DNA of 64,000 nucleotides from Drechmeria coniospora (Eukaryota > Ascomycota > Sordariomycetes > Hypocreales > Ophiocordycipitaceae), in NCBI RefSeq assembly GCF_001625195.1, contig NC_054390.1:5243222-5307221 (forward strand). Direction: 5' to 3'. The notes below the pieces were generated by a model. It saw only the letters and a list, made by a program, of their open reading frames with translations, ran no database searches and was not told the origin of the DNA. Below, one piece after another: positions 10,539 through 22,516 of the stretch; positions within the stretch are counted from its first letter, which is position 1; each line of letters begins with the position of its first letter. A program made the translations under genes and the position numbers.

Positions 10539-10797
10539 TATGTAAAGAACAGTGCAGATTGGTAAGGCTTAAAGAGGATTACAATACTACTACCCGTTTC
10601 CTAATAGAGAAGCCTAGCAGTAGTATGCAACTAAAAGGGTTAGATTTACTGGGTATCCGTTCGTATTGAGACGGGCCTAATACCTAGAGTTTAATTGCTA
10701 CAATAAGATAAAGACTATCTTTTCGCCTATACCTTTGGCCACTAGATATATTTACCTTGTACCTAGAGACCTATTTACTAGATTTCTAGGAGTATTA

Positions 10798-11468
10798 TTC
10801 TTGCAATTTGTATGCGCAAGAAGAGGGGGTAGTGGAAGTATATCGCACGGACCAGGGAATCAATCAGGCTGTTAGTAACAGCATAAGGGGTGCCAGTTAG
10901 TAACTGGGCAAGAGTGCACAATTGGTAGTACCGAATTATACAAACGAATGCGATTATTCTTCTAACTAAAGTGCAAGGGAAGTACGGCTATTTATGCCTA
11001 CAGAGTAGTACCTTGTGGGTCCAGATTGTGGCTGCGCAGTTACACTATTGTTTGATCGCCCGTTTGATCGCACAATGGTTTGATTGCCCGTTTGGTCGCA
11101 CAATGGTTTGATTGCCGTTTCGGTCGCACAATGGTTTGATTGCCCGCAGTAGTACTGTAAGCTAGCAATGGCTAGTAGCGACTGGGAGAGCGGCAATTGT
11201 CATTCCGATCAATTGGCTCCTGTGGTTGACTGGCTACTACGTATACAAGTTGTATTATAGTAGTGAGTTGGCCGGTAGTAGTACTACCGTCAGTCGTTCC
11301 GAGTTGTAGTTCGGAGAAGTAGTATGTTGTATACTATTAGTCAACTCGATATGCTTACTAATACTCGCAGTATAGTATAGCATCTTTACTAGTAGTAGTA
11401 CTACTAGTAACAATAGGATAGTATCTTATTTGGGTAGTCTTACTAGTATAAATACCAGTATTTTAACA
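10798..11468 (-). mobile_element. LTR-like family B, copy 1
   Basis: In minus orientation it begins TGTTAAAATAC (11468) and ends with the hairpin-forming tail TCTTGCGC...GCAAGA (10798). Shared internal landmarks with the other copies are the palindromes CCAGTTACTAACTGG and GCTGTTACTAACAGC, the phrase GTCCGTGCGATATACTTCC, and ACTAGTAAGACTACCCAAAT near the start. A GTTTGATCGC-type short repeat (11045-11140) is an insertion specific to this copy. It has no coding content. Confidence 0.65.
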
Positions 11469-11583
11469 AATATAAGATGTTAAATATCTCTATGGAGGAT
11501 TATAATAAACCAGCCGCAAAGCGTTAACGAACGCAATACTATTCTCCGTTTGAAAGATATAAGGATAAAGCCCGGGTACGTAC

Positions 11584-11784
11584 TGTTATGGAGTCACTAG
11601 TACTACCAGTATCTAGTGGTCGGAAATAGTTATTAAGAAACCTACGGAACACTAACTTAAGGTACTAGGCATTAGAGTACTTATACTCCAATGCCTGCTT
11701 AGTTATAGGATACGAGTCACGTACGGTAGCACGTGGCTCTATCCTGGGACGTAGCTCTATTAGGCAAAGCCTAATATCATAACA
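11584..11784 (+). mobile_element. solo LTR, family A copy 2 (201 bp)
   Basis: Same 201-bp length and TGTTATG...CATAACA ends as the copies at 2792 and 16732. Its flanks are CGTAC (11579-11583) and ACCTG (11785-11789) and do not match each other. Together with copy 1 they form two perfect pairs once the interval between is flipped. It is inserted in a family C repeat, which continues to the right at 11790. Confidence 0.85.
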
Positions 11785-12040
11785 ACCTGTCTGTATAGGA
11801 TCCAGCTTGGGACCTAGGTCCTAAGGTAGGTCCTATCTACTTCTTCTTTAATCCTAATTCTTTTTTTTTACGCGTTTGCTATTGCCTATCTGTATATGAT
11901 CCACCTTAGGACCCGGGTTCTAAGGTGGATCCTATCTACTTTTTCCTTAATCCGTATCCTCTTCTTTACGGCTTTTACTATTACCCGTCTGTATAGGACC
12001 TACCTTAGGACCCGGGTCCTAAGGTGGATCCTATATAGAT
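11785..12040 (-). repeat. family C array, about 2.5 units of 99 bp
   Basis: Palindrome centres lie near 11815, 11914 and 12013, so the period is about 99 bp. Each centre is a variant of TTAGGACCCGGGTCCTAA with arms running out to GGATCCTATA. Between centres lie a pyrimidine-rich stretch and CGGCTTTTACTATTACC, all in minus orientation compared with the array at 12205. Confidence 0.8.
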
Positions 12041-12204
12041 AGGTACTTGTAACACATATGGGGAGGTGTGCCCATATGGACAATAGACCAGTTAACCGTT
12101 CGACCAAATGGCCAAACTATCAAAAGATCCGCCAGTATCCGCACTTAGTGCGGGTACTGCACCTCACATTCGCTTATAAGGCCTACACGCCTGTAGCGCG
12201 CCTT

Positions 12205-12450
12205 ACAGTACTAGCAAAAGCCAAAAAAGAATAGGGATTAAAGAAGAGGTAGACAGGACCTACCTTAGGACCTAGGTCCTAAGCTGGATCCTATATAGAC
12301 GGGCAATAGTAAAAGTCGTAAAGAAAAGGATATAGATTAAGGAAGAAGTAGATAGGACTTACCTTAAGACCCGGGTCCTAAGGTAGATCCTATACAAACA
12401 GGTACTAGTAAAAGCTATAAAGAAAAGAATAGAAAGAGAAAGGGTAAGAG
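12205..12450 (+). repeat. family C array, about 2.5 units, opposite orientation
   Basis: Palindrome centres near 12273 and 12372 show the same 99-bp period, with units in plus orientation. With the array at 11785-12040 this forms a larger inverted arrangement around a 160-bp core (12041-12204). The core contains short dyads such as GGGCACACC-like sequences and CCGCACTTAGTGCGG. A diverged unit centre is seen near 12565. Confidence 0.75.
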
Positions 12451-12714
12451 GAAGAATATAAACTAAAGAAAGAGAAAGAAAATAAAAAATTAAAGAGAGT
12501 AAGAGGAAAAGAACTAAAAATAAAGGAAGGAAGAAAGGAAGAGAAAGGCAAAAATAAATCTACCTTCGGACCTAGATCCTAAGGTAAAGTATTTAATATT
12601 CCTTATCTCCCCCTTTACTTTATTTATTTCCTAAGGAGGAACCCTTTATCTTACGTTTAATCTTAGGCAGTAGGTAATTAAAGTAAGTAGTATTAGATTG
12701 TAGCGTTTAGTAGG
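12451..12714. other. purine-rich AT DNA without gene
   Basis: An AAAG/GAAAGA-rich strand to about 12555, then a diverged family C palindrome near 12565, then AT-rich sequence. No reading frame worth calling. Confidence 0.4.
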
Positions 12715-13111
12715 TATATTAGTAGCGTAGTAGTATAAGGAATCCGAGGGCTAGAAAAGTAGGGCGTGGTACGAGGAATACAAGGGCCAGAAAAGTCTTT
12801 AGTAGTAGTACGAGGAATCCGAGGGCTAGAAAAGTCTTTAGTAGTAGTACGAGGAATCCGAGGTCCAGAAATATAGGGTATAGTACAAGGAATACAAGGG
12901 CCAGAGAAGTCTTTAGTAGTAGTACGAGGAATACAAGGGCCAGAAGAGTCTTCAGTAGTAGTACGAGGAATCCTAGGGCCAGGAAGGTAGGGCGTAGTAC
13001 GAGGAATACAAGGGCTAGAAAAGTCTTCAGTAGTAGTACGAGGAATCCAAGGGCCAGGAAAGTAGGGCGTAGTACAAGGAATACAAGGGCCAGAAAAGTC
13101 TTTAGTAGTAG
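12715..13111. repeat. 36/39-bp minisatellite
   Basis: About ten copies alternate between a 39-bp unit (AGTAGTAGTACGAGGAATCC plus GAGGGCTAGAAAAGTCTTT) and a 36-bp unit containing GTAGGGCGTAGTACGAGG. The minus strand is open for 171 codons with a Leu/Phe/Val-rich 12-13 residue repeat. I treat this as a by-product of the repeat, not a gene. The array stops exactly where a family B element begins. Confidence 0.8.
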
Positions 13112-13366
13112 TGTTAAAATACTAGTATTTATACTAGTAAGACTACCCAAATAGGATACTATCCTATTGCTACTACTACTAGTAGTAACTGCTAGGAGTA
13201 CTACTACTAGCAAATATCCTATACTGTACTGCAAGTATTAGTAAGCATATAGAGTTGACTGATAGTATACAACATACTACTTCTCCAAACTACGACTCGG
13301 AGCGACTGCCGGCAGTACTACTGCCAGCCAACCTACTACTACAACCTGACCCACATATGTAGTAGT
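13112..13366 (+). mobile_element. LTR-like family B, 5' fragment
   Basis: Begins TGTTAAAATACTAG like the other copies and follows them for about 220 bp. It is then cut off exactly where the next full copy starts at 13367. Confidence 0.65.
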
Positions 13367-14481
13367 TGTTAAAATACTAGGATTTATACTAGTAAGACTA
13401 CCCAAATAGGATACTATCCTATTATTGCTACTACCAGTAGCAACTGTCAGAAGTACTACTGCTGGCAGATATACTATACTATACTGAGAGTATAAGTAAG
13501 TATACAGAGCTGACTAATAGTATACAACATACTATTTCTCTAGACTGTTGTCAAAGATACTTGCCTAATTAGGTATAGTACAGAATGCTCTAGAACATTC
13601 TAGAATATTCTAAAATATTCCATACCCTACTTATGGAATAAGCCGGAATATTGCTTACCCTACTTATAGAATAAGCTGGAACTTCATGGAATAAGCTAGA
13701 ACAGTCTTTACTATACTTCTATACCTATATAAGGCAGTAGCCATTCCCTTAGAATAGTTTCTCCTTTTGAAATATAATCGCATTCGTTTATATAATTTAG
13801 TACTACCAAGTTTGCACTCTTATCCAGTTACTAACTGGTTCCCCTTATGCTGTTACTAACAGCTTGATTGATTCCCTGGTCCGTGCGATATACTTCCACT
13901 ACCCCTCCTCTTGCGCACCCAAATTGCAAGAGAAGTATATCGCACGGACCAGGGAATCAATCAAGCTGTTAGTAACAGCATAAGGGGAACCAGTTAGTAA
14001 CTGGATAAGAGTGCAAACTTAGTAGTACCAAATTATACAAACGAATACGATTGTATTCCAAAAGGAGAAACTATTCTAAGGGAATAGCTACTGCCTTATA
14101 TAGGTATAGAAGTATAGTAAAGACTGTTCCAGCTTATTCCATGAAGTTCCAGCTTATTCCATAAGTAGGGTAAGCAACATTCCGGCTTATTCCAAGGAGT
14201 TCCAGTACATTCTATAAGTAGGGTATGGAATATTCTAGAATATTCTAGAATGTTCTAGAGCATTCTGTACTATACCTAATTAGGCAAGTATCTTTAACAA
14301 TAGTTTAGAGAAATAGTATATTGTATACTATTAGTCAGCTCTGTATACTTACTTATACTCTCAGTATAGTATAGTATATCTACCAGCAGTAGTACTTCTG
14401 ACAGTTGCTACTGGTAGTAGCAATAATAGGATAGTATCCTATTTGGGTAGTCTTACTAGTATAAATCCTAGTATTTTAACA
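13367..14481. repeat. large inverted repeat of two family B copies
   Basis: The left arm (13367-13896, plus) and right arm (13932-14481, minus) are about 95 percent identical over 530-550 bp, with one small indel. They are separated by a 35-bp spacer holding the family B tail (CACTACCCCTCCTCTTGCGC and following). Differences are mostly C/T and G/A transitions. The tail appears again immediately outside the right arm at 14482-14521. Such a palindrome could extrude a cruciform. Each arm is non-coding. Confidence 0.8.
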
Positions 14482-14846
14482 ACTTCCACTACCCCTCCTC
14501 TTGCGCACCCAAATTGCAAGAATTAGTACAGCAACTATTGTCTCGACTTAGGCATACTGGGTTGTCGAAGATCGTATATGCGCATATTAATATGGCAGTT
14601 ATGGTCTCGACCCAGGCATACAAGGTTGTCGAGGTACTACCTCCAAGGCATAAATAGTCCTATTTCTCCTGTACTGTACTTGATAGAATAATCGTATTCG
14701 TTTGTATAATTTGGTACTACCAAGTTTGCACTCTTACCCAGTTACTAACTGGCACCCATTTTGCTGTTACCAACAGCGTAATTGATTCCCTAGTCCGTGC
14801 GATATACTTCCACTACCCCTCTTCTTGCGCACCCAAATTGCAAGAG
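14482..14846 (+). mobile_element. family B tail fragment and a 5'-truncated copy
   Basis: 14482-14521 is an isolated tail. 14522-14846 carries the 3' half of a copy, including AATCGTATTCGTTTGTATAA, the two TTACTAAC-type palindromes and the hairpin tail ending GCAAGA. The TGTTAAAATAC end is missing. Confidence 0.55.
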
Positions 14847-15794
14847 CAATAAGTTAATAGCTTGCTTAATACTGTATTATCTCTCTTACTAGGCTATATA
14901 AGATAATAGCTATTATGTACTGTATAAAATCCCTTTAGTATTTATTCTTTTTTGCTAATCCTTTCGATAATTATATTAGCGTCCTCCCGTAATAAACGGC
15001 TGTCCGATATTGCGTTACTATTAACGTCTAACTAAGGTAAGTTAATTACTAAAGAGGGTTATAGAAGAATTAAAGTCCCTAAAGAAGCATTTCGTATTAA
15101 AAAGCTTTATATATTCTTCTTTATAGCCCTATAACTCTTTTCCTTACCAATAATTAGCGCTTTAGACCTCTAATATAATTCGGACGACGTACTATATCTA
15201 CTACCGTTGGCCGGAAATAAGAAGAGGATAAATATTCGAAATATTTTCTATATTTAGTATAAAAGTAGATATTAATATTCTACTTAGATTGTATTGTATC
15301 TAGTTTCTTTATTATATTATATAAGCTTCTAGATATATTGTCTCTTTTTCGGTCCCTTTTCTATGGTCTAGCTAAAACGCCTTTAATTATAATATTCGCT
15401 AATAAATTAGGATTATAGCTTTAATATTAATAGTACTTATTTTTACGTATATACTGTAATATATTTATCGTTTGAAATACTATAAGTTCTCTACTATCCG
15501 TTTAGTTTAAGGCTATAGAAGCTATAACTTTTTCATACAGACTTAAGTAAGAAGGTACTTTTCGACTTATTAGCTAGAGGAGCTTATTAATTAAATACGC
15601 CTTTTGTATTACTAATCGATAATATAGATAAGGCAATACTACTACTGTAGTTAATGAAAATCTATACAAACAATTTGTCTATTGGGGACTTCCTGTTAAG
15701 GTTACTTTAATCTATAACCCTAAGAGATAGGGCCCTCCCTAAAAATATAATAGGGAAGTATTAGAACTAAGCTTATAGTAAATAGAATAAATAA
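14847..15794. other. AT-rich decayed DNA, no gene
   Basis: About 950 bp of strongly AT-rich sequence with frequent TTATATA/TAATAT words and stops in all six frames. It looks like a RIP-eroded repeat whose identity can no longer be read. Confidence 0.45.
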
Positions 15795-16675
15795 TGTTAA
15801 AATTACTGGTATTTATACTAGTAAGACTACCCAAATAGGATACTATCCTATGTATTGCTATTTGCAATACCGGGCAGCAGTACTACTGCTTGCCCATATA
15901 CTACCACTGCACTGCACGTACAAGTAGTATATCGAGTTGACGAATTGCACTTACTATGCAAATTCTCCTCGCTCCGACTTGGTACAATTGATGGCAGTAC
16001 TACTGCCCAGCCAATTTACTACTGTCGCACGTTACGTGCAAGTAGTACTTGGTCGACCAAGCAAGATCATTGATCGGGCCGTCAATTGACGCGCTCCCAA
16101 CTACTACTAGTAGTTGCTCGCCAACAGTACTACTGTTGCGCGGGAGGACCCACCCAACTGCAACTAGCAGTTGCTTGCCAGTAGTACTACTACTGGCCCG
16201 CTCGACTACTGCAGTACTGCTGCTGTACTGTCGCGACCGAACCCTAATACTGATCAACCCTGCCAGTTGCATATACCAACTGTGCAACTTGCAGTATAAC
16301 TCAACCAGAGTATTTGGAGCTGCATTAAATGCAAGCAGATTGTTCGGAGATGCATTGTATGGAATCAGACAGAATTCCAATACGTGCACATTGCACTGAT
16401 TGAGGTACTACCTCTCAGGTATAAAATGGTCCTCCCTTTCCTACACTCTTAGATAGTTAGGAGTACACACGAGAAACATGCATGCGCGCAAGCAAGCACA
16501 AGAAACACAACAGTCTTTCTTTTCTGAATCGTCCCTTAGCACTACTATTTGACTTGTTCAAATCTGTATTCCCTGCCCAGTTACTAACTGGTGTACTTCC
16601 TGCTGTTACTAACAGCCTCGATTGATATCCATTTTGGATAGTCCGTGCAACTGAACTTCCACTGCGCACCCTTCC
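15795..16675 (+). mobile_element. LTR-like family B, diverged longer copy
   Basis: Starts TGTTAAAATTACTGG, keeps ACTAGTAAGACTACCCAAAT, then carries a GC-richer body with repeated AGTAGTACTACTG blocks. It returns to family B landmarks (CCCAGTTACTAACTGG, GCTGTTACTAACAGC, ATAGTCCGTGCAACT, CTTCCACTGCGCACCC). It is less RIP-mutated than the other copies. No protein is encoded. Confidence 0.6.
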
Positions 16676-16731
16676 TATTTTACCCCTTTATTCCAAGAGG
16701 TATTTCCCCTTTTATTTTAAAAGCTTTATAT

Positions 16732-16932
16732 TGTTATGGAGTCACTAGTACTACCAGTATCTAGTGGTCGGAAATAGTTGTTAAGAAACCTACGGAACAC
16801 TAACTTAAGGTACTAGGCATTGGAGTACTTATACTCCAATGCCTGCTTAGTCATAGGATACGGGTCACGTGCGGTAGCACGTGGCTCTATCCTAGGACAT
16901 AGCTCTATTAGGCTTTGCCTAATATCATAACA
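16732..16932 (+). mobile_element. solo LTR, family A copy 3, with target duplication
   Basis: 201 bp, TGTTATG...CATAACA, directly flanked by the pentamer TATAT on both sides (16727-16731 and 16933-16937). The intact 5-bp duplication supports calling this family an LTR, and it serves as the control for the swapped flanks of copies 1 and 2. It differs from them by several transitions and by the flipped core GGCTTTGCC/GGCAAAGCC. Confidence 0.85.
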
Positions 16933-17080
16933 TATATAACTGTTAGTAGTTTTAATCTTTTTAGTTACAAAGACTAAAAGCTTTATATAACTTCTCGGTC
17001 GTTATAGTTTTCTGGTCTTTGTCTGTGGCTTCTTATTCCGGATAGCAATTTTGCGCTAGAATGTATACCGGGCTTATAAC

Positions 17081-17307
17081 TAATGCAACAGAAAGAAAAA
17101 GGGGGTCCGTTCTAACTAGGGCTACAACGAATTAAGGATCGTAAGATAGGTTAGAATTAATCTATTGGTGTTCTTCTTAATGATATTGTTGCCAACCATA
17201 AGGTGTCCTCTGGGCCTGCTTAAATAGGCGCAGATGTAGATACCGCTACGTAACTAACTACCTGGACTTTAACCCCGTTACAGGCCTGTTGACGCGTCGG
17301 CGCGACA
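17081..17307 (+). mobile_element. solo LTR-like element, family D, RIP-altered copy
   Basis: A 227-bp sequence nearly identical in layout to 23124-23349. Compared with that copy it has TCA to TTA, TG to TA, CAC to CAT and CCCGG to CCTGG changes, almost all in the RIP direction. It starts TAATGCAACAG, where the other copy has TGATGCAACAG, and ends GGCGCGACA. No matching target duplication is visible. It lies at the border between the AT-rich desert and the gene-rich part. Confidence 0.75.
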
Positions 17308-17850
17308 TATTCATATGCGTGCGAATGCCACCCTTAAGGTGCCGCTGGGTAAGGAGTAGTGCTGATGGAACAAGTGTGGGTGCACAAGCACACCTGGGAA
17401 TAAGTCGGTGACGGTGACGGACAGCGGCCCGTAATGCGCTGCAAGCAGGTGTAAGTACATGGATAGCGAAATGTACTGTATCTGTAGGACCTAGGTGGTG
17501 TAGGTGCCGCGTAGCTCCCCGCTGCGGGACCGCGCTCCCCACTGCTCCGCACGGCGTCGACTCGCCATCAAGATCTAGCTAGCCATTGCCCGCGAGGCGG
17601 TGATACGATGTGGTCCGCAGATGCTCGTGCTAGGGTTATCGCCTCGGCCTCGATCCCAAACGATGGCTGCCTCGAGTCCAAAAGCAACGACCAACGCCCA
17701 ATCGTCGTCCTCAAGAACGAATGCGCCCGCTAAGAAGACAGGGAAAATAAAAGAAAGGGAAGGAGATGAGAAGAATAGGTCGGAATAGTGTTGCCAAATG
17801 CGCTTGCGATGCCGGAGGAGCGAAGCAAATGAACAAGGGAAAAAGATCAA
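17308..17850. other. transition zone between desert and genes
   Basis: GC rises to normal levels. The open frames seen here are not supported by any family. The right part (from about 17600) is probably the 3' untranslated region of the Rab gene. Confidence 0.4.
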
Positions 17851-18923
<1,073 letters not shown>

Positions 18924-20507
18924 GCTGCCCAACTCCTGCATTCCTTGGTTAGCGAAGAGCGGTCAAAGGGACCAGCCTCTCGCGGCGGACCTGTTCTTGC
19001 GCCGTTCCAGCGCTGTCGTCGCTAGCACCCGACGATCGTCTCGGTCGCGTCATCTTGCCGACAGTCTGATGCGGAGGGATCGGGGCGGGTTGCGCGTGCT
19101 TTGCGCGTGCTGCCCGAGCATAGGATTTCGCTGTTGCGGAGGAAAGGAAGAAAGGACGATGGAGAGGAGGGGGGGGGTTAACAACTAGTCTGGAGCATGA
19201 GGGTCATGTGCTAGGGGAGTCGGGGGTGCCTCATGACGAATTGACGATGATGGAAGTAAGTACGCGACTGGGGAGGGGGGGTTGATGACTAAGCAATGGT
19301 ATCTGACACGCCTTGCAATACGACGATGGGAGTTGGGACGAAAGGCGAAATAGTCGCCATGTTGGCTCGTTTAACGCTACGTATTATTATTCAATAGATG
19401 GATAAAAGCATCTTGGCAGAGAGGGATAGCCATCGAAAAGGTGGGTGCATTATTATAGCATGCCATATAATAGTATGGGGAAGCGTATGCAGGTCGCTGG
19501 AGGTGAACTGTAGGTGTGCGACAACTGTGCTGTACTTATAGTATGTCATGGCAATTAATAGTTAGGTACTTTGTACGCGTAAAAGTACATGTACTTGAGA
19601 GATAGTATCCCGTAATTATGGAGTACGAATCGAAGGCCTACGAAGTACACGGAGTACTGCGCATGTACACGGCCTACCTGCTGTAGACTTTTGCTTACAG
19701 TACATGTATTTTGCAGCACTAGTGACAACAAGAGCCAAAATAAATGTACTCCGTCCGTACTGCACTCGTACTGCAGCCGTATCTTGCAACAATCGGTCGG
19801 CATAGCTTATGGCGAAAGCGATGGTTCCTGCTTGGCAAAGATGTCTTTTTGTGACCAAGATGAATATGCATTTAGTTTTAGTACTATTACTAAGCGAAAG
19901 ATTTTGAGGATTTACGGTTGATGGCGCAAGAATACTACTGTGCAAGTACGTTGTACCAGTGTGCAAGGCAAGGAGTACTCCGTACATGTACAGTACTGCC
20001 CTTAGCTGTACATACTGCCCTTAGTCGTACGTGGTCAACTACATTTATCTGTACAGTAGGTAATAATGTACTTGCTTGTAGTAGGAGATTTACATGTAAT
20101 AGACAAAACGCGACGAATTACGCGTTTGTTCACAATGTTTGGCTTTAGGCGGTCCACTGATCCGCTGGGTGGAGACAATTGATGTAGTACAACTACTTAC
20201 TTCTACTTATTACTTGTTCACTTACTGAAGTACACCGTACAAGTAAACGCAGAACAGTTATTAGCAGTTTACTCTCGAGCAGCCTGTCTACAGTTTCCGT
20301 AGGCAACCAGGTTACTCAATCGGCCCAGGAGGTTTTTGGCATGGGCCATCTTGCGACTGTAGGGGAGATTGAGCGCTCCGCCGCATGCCCCTCAATTTAT
20401 CCGGTGCGTAGACCAATATCATCCGTTATGTCATGTCATGGTCGCAGGTGTGTGACCCAAGGGGCAGTAATCAAAATTAAAGTTGGCATCATACCCGTCA
20501 ACCAGAA
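18924..20507. other. intergenic, no gene seen
   Basis: The first 250 bp are probably the Rab promoter region. From 19.4 kb the DNA is AT-richer and full of short GTAC-centred words, including AGTACTCCGTACATGTAC near 19973. No frame has family resemblance. Confidence 0.45.
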
Positions 20508-20915
20508 TCAGATCTTCGCCCTCAGTACGACCAAAGGGTACGAAAGGGCCGAGCAGGATGAAGTTTCCTGCGCAGCAAAGCATCTCCATTCACTATGAAG
20601 GAATTGACGAAGATCATATACCCCGGGTGCAACACCATAGAGGTCTCCTGAGACGAAGCGGGGTCCTCGGCCATGGATGACGGCAACAGCGGCATTGCCG
20701 ATGAACTTTCGCCAACGGAGCCTCCCCGTCATAGCCCAGTGACTGTATGACCTTGGCCGTGTTGTTTCCACGGAGTCATTGTTGACTTTTATCGTACGGC
20801 AGAGAGTCGGAGGTATTTCTTCCAATTGTAGCTGAAATGGAGAGCAACATATGCTGTAGAAGTTTTGTTCCGGGAAGCATGTTCTTATCGCACAGTCCTC
20901 ATTTCCAGTTGACAT
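20508..20915 (-). pseudogene. possible relic of an unknown gene
   Basis: A 135-codon minus-strand frame contains the plausible protein stretch FIGNAAVAVIHGRGPRFVSG. A neighbouring frame holds GNNTAKVIQSLGYDGEAPLAK just upstream, and another frame GNFILLGPFVPFGRTEGED just downstream. The pieces look like one protein shifted between frames, or several exons that I cannot join with good splice sites. I do not recognise the family. It may also be chance. Confidence 0.25.
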
Positions 20916-21593
20916 TCCTCCAGTGCTGGAAGTGGACGTTGTTCTTGCTTTGGTGCAGGTTGCTTGGCCATCGTTGTTGGGCCGGACATGCAGAGTAGAG
21001 ATTCAGAGAGTGTAGACTGTACCATATATTATTATTACAAGTTAATCAGTTATACAGTAATTGCTCAGTATCGGAGCGTCACAGCCGTTCCCGCACGCTT
21101 GACGCCACGCCAGTACCAGCGTGCAAAGCAATTTACCAGTGGAATGCAAAAGTCTGCGCTGTTGGAGAACCCAGCCCAGAGTCCGCCAATTGTTATTCAT
21201 ACCATGGCGGGCCTTGAGCTAAAAACGGCCACTACCGAAAGCTGCTGCTGTCTGTCCGGAATGCTGCGGAGGTACCCACAGTAAGTATCTGTACTAATAA
21301 AGGTCCCTAGTTGCCACTATTGGTACCTGTACGGGATACATCGAGGTTCGATTTCCTAGCGGCCATCCACTGTGCTCAATAATCCGTACTGCTAACTTAC
21401 CGAAGTACGTTCATTACTAGTACCTATTATTATTATAGCGTTCCTACGAGTGATTGGAGCTGACGCAGCCGAGGTCCAGCAGCCTCCAGTCGCGCAAGGG
21501 CATACTTGAGAGGTTCATCGTGTCCACTTGTGAACAACTCCCGTTCAGGTCGTCGGTCAATAATCCGCTCAAGGGAATCGATTGGCCACCACC
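20916..21593. other. intergenic upstream of the dehydrogenase gene
   Basis: Nothing recognisable. The last part is presumably the promoter of the gene at 21594. No TATA box stands out. A GGTTCGATTTC word at 21342 was checked as a tRNA B box and rejected. Confidence 0.4.
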
Positions 21594-22516
21594 ATGAAGA
21601 TTGAAAATCGCACATTCATCGTGTCTGGAGGGTAAGCAGGTCCATCCATCCATCGTCGGCGTCAAACGAAAGCGCGCGATGACTGACGACCGGCTCGACA
21701 TGATGCAGCGCCTCGGGCCTGGGCAGAGCATGCGTCGAGGACATTGTCAAGCACGGCGGAAGCGCCGCCATTCTGGACCTGAGCGAGGACGGAAAGACGT
21801 TTGCGGATGAGCTCGGCCCGTCTGCCAGGTTCTTTGTCTGCGACGTGTTGGACTCGTCGAGCATCGTCAAGGCCGTCGAGGGCACCGTCGAATGGGCGAG
21901 GGCGACGAGGAGACCGCTCGGTGGCGTAATCCCTGCCGCTGGCGTCTCAACACCGGCGACGGTGAGTTGGAGTCGGGCGGAGACTCGCCAAGCGTCCCGG
22001 TCGAGTGGCCCCCGCTGACATGGACAGATTCTCGACCGCGACGGCGCCGCCTTTAACCTCGACGACGTCGACTTTGTGCTCGGCGTCAACCTGCGCGGCG
22101 TTTTGGATCTCGTGAGCAAGTCGGTCGAGCAGATGGCCAAGAGCGAGGCCGATACCGACGGCGAGCGTGGCGTCGTCGTCATGGTGGCCTCCTCTGCCGC
22201 ATTTGACGGCCAAAAGGGCCAGCTGTCGTACTCGGCGAGCAAGGGAGCGGTGGCGGCCATGACGCTGCCGATGGCGCGAGACCTGGCCCGGTACGGGATC
22301 CGCGTCGTGACGATTGCGCCGAGCCTGTTCGAGACGCGCATGACGAGCATGATGTCGGCCAAGGTGCGCAAGAGCCTCGAGGCCACCTTTGAGTTCCCGA
22401 AGCGCTCGGGCAGGCCGGACGAGTTTGCGTCGCTCGTGAGGCAGTCGATTGAGAACTCGATGCTCAACGGCACCGTCATCCGGCTCGATGGTGGCTCGCG
22501 GCCTTCCAAGATTTAG
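21594..22516 (+). CDS. short-chain dehydrogenase, HSD10 / 3-hydroxyacyl-CoA dehydrogenase type-2 like
   Basis: An NAD-dependent oxidoreductase of 259 residues, most like type-2 3-hydroxyacyl-CoA dehydrogenase (HSD17B10 group), which works on short-chain hydroxyacyl-CoAs. The exons are 21594-21631, 21709-21961 and 22028-22516, with GT-AG introns of 77 and 66 nt. The N-terminal nucleotide site reads SGGASGLG once intron 1 is removed, so that intron lies inside the glycine motif. The catalytic Ser and YSASK are present (VASSAAF...LSYSASKGAVAAM). The C-terminus GTVIRLDGGSRPSKI is typical of this subgroup. The start has a good context (CACCATGAAG). Family membership is firm; the substrate is inferred. 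Human HSD10 is mitochondrial, but no obvious targeting peptide is seen here. Confidence 0.9.

Noticed and set aside
11045..11140. CRISPR-like short repeats (GTTTGATCGC)
   Set aside because: Only a few irregular copies within a retroelement-like sequence of a eukaryote; no spacers of constant length and no cas genes.
12719..13234. 171-codon hydrophobic minus-strand frame
   Set aside because: It is the translation of the 36/39-bp minisatellite and runs into a family B element.
13900..13931. Helitron 3' end hairpin
   Set aside because: The family B tail hairpin (TCTTGC...GCAAGA) is not followed by CTRR, and no Rep/helicase is present.
21300..21370. possible tRNA (GGTTCGATTTC)
   Set aside because: No pairing T stem, no convincing A box and no acceptor stem.
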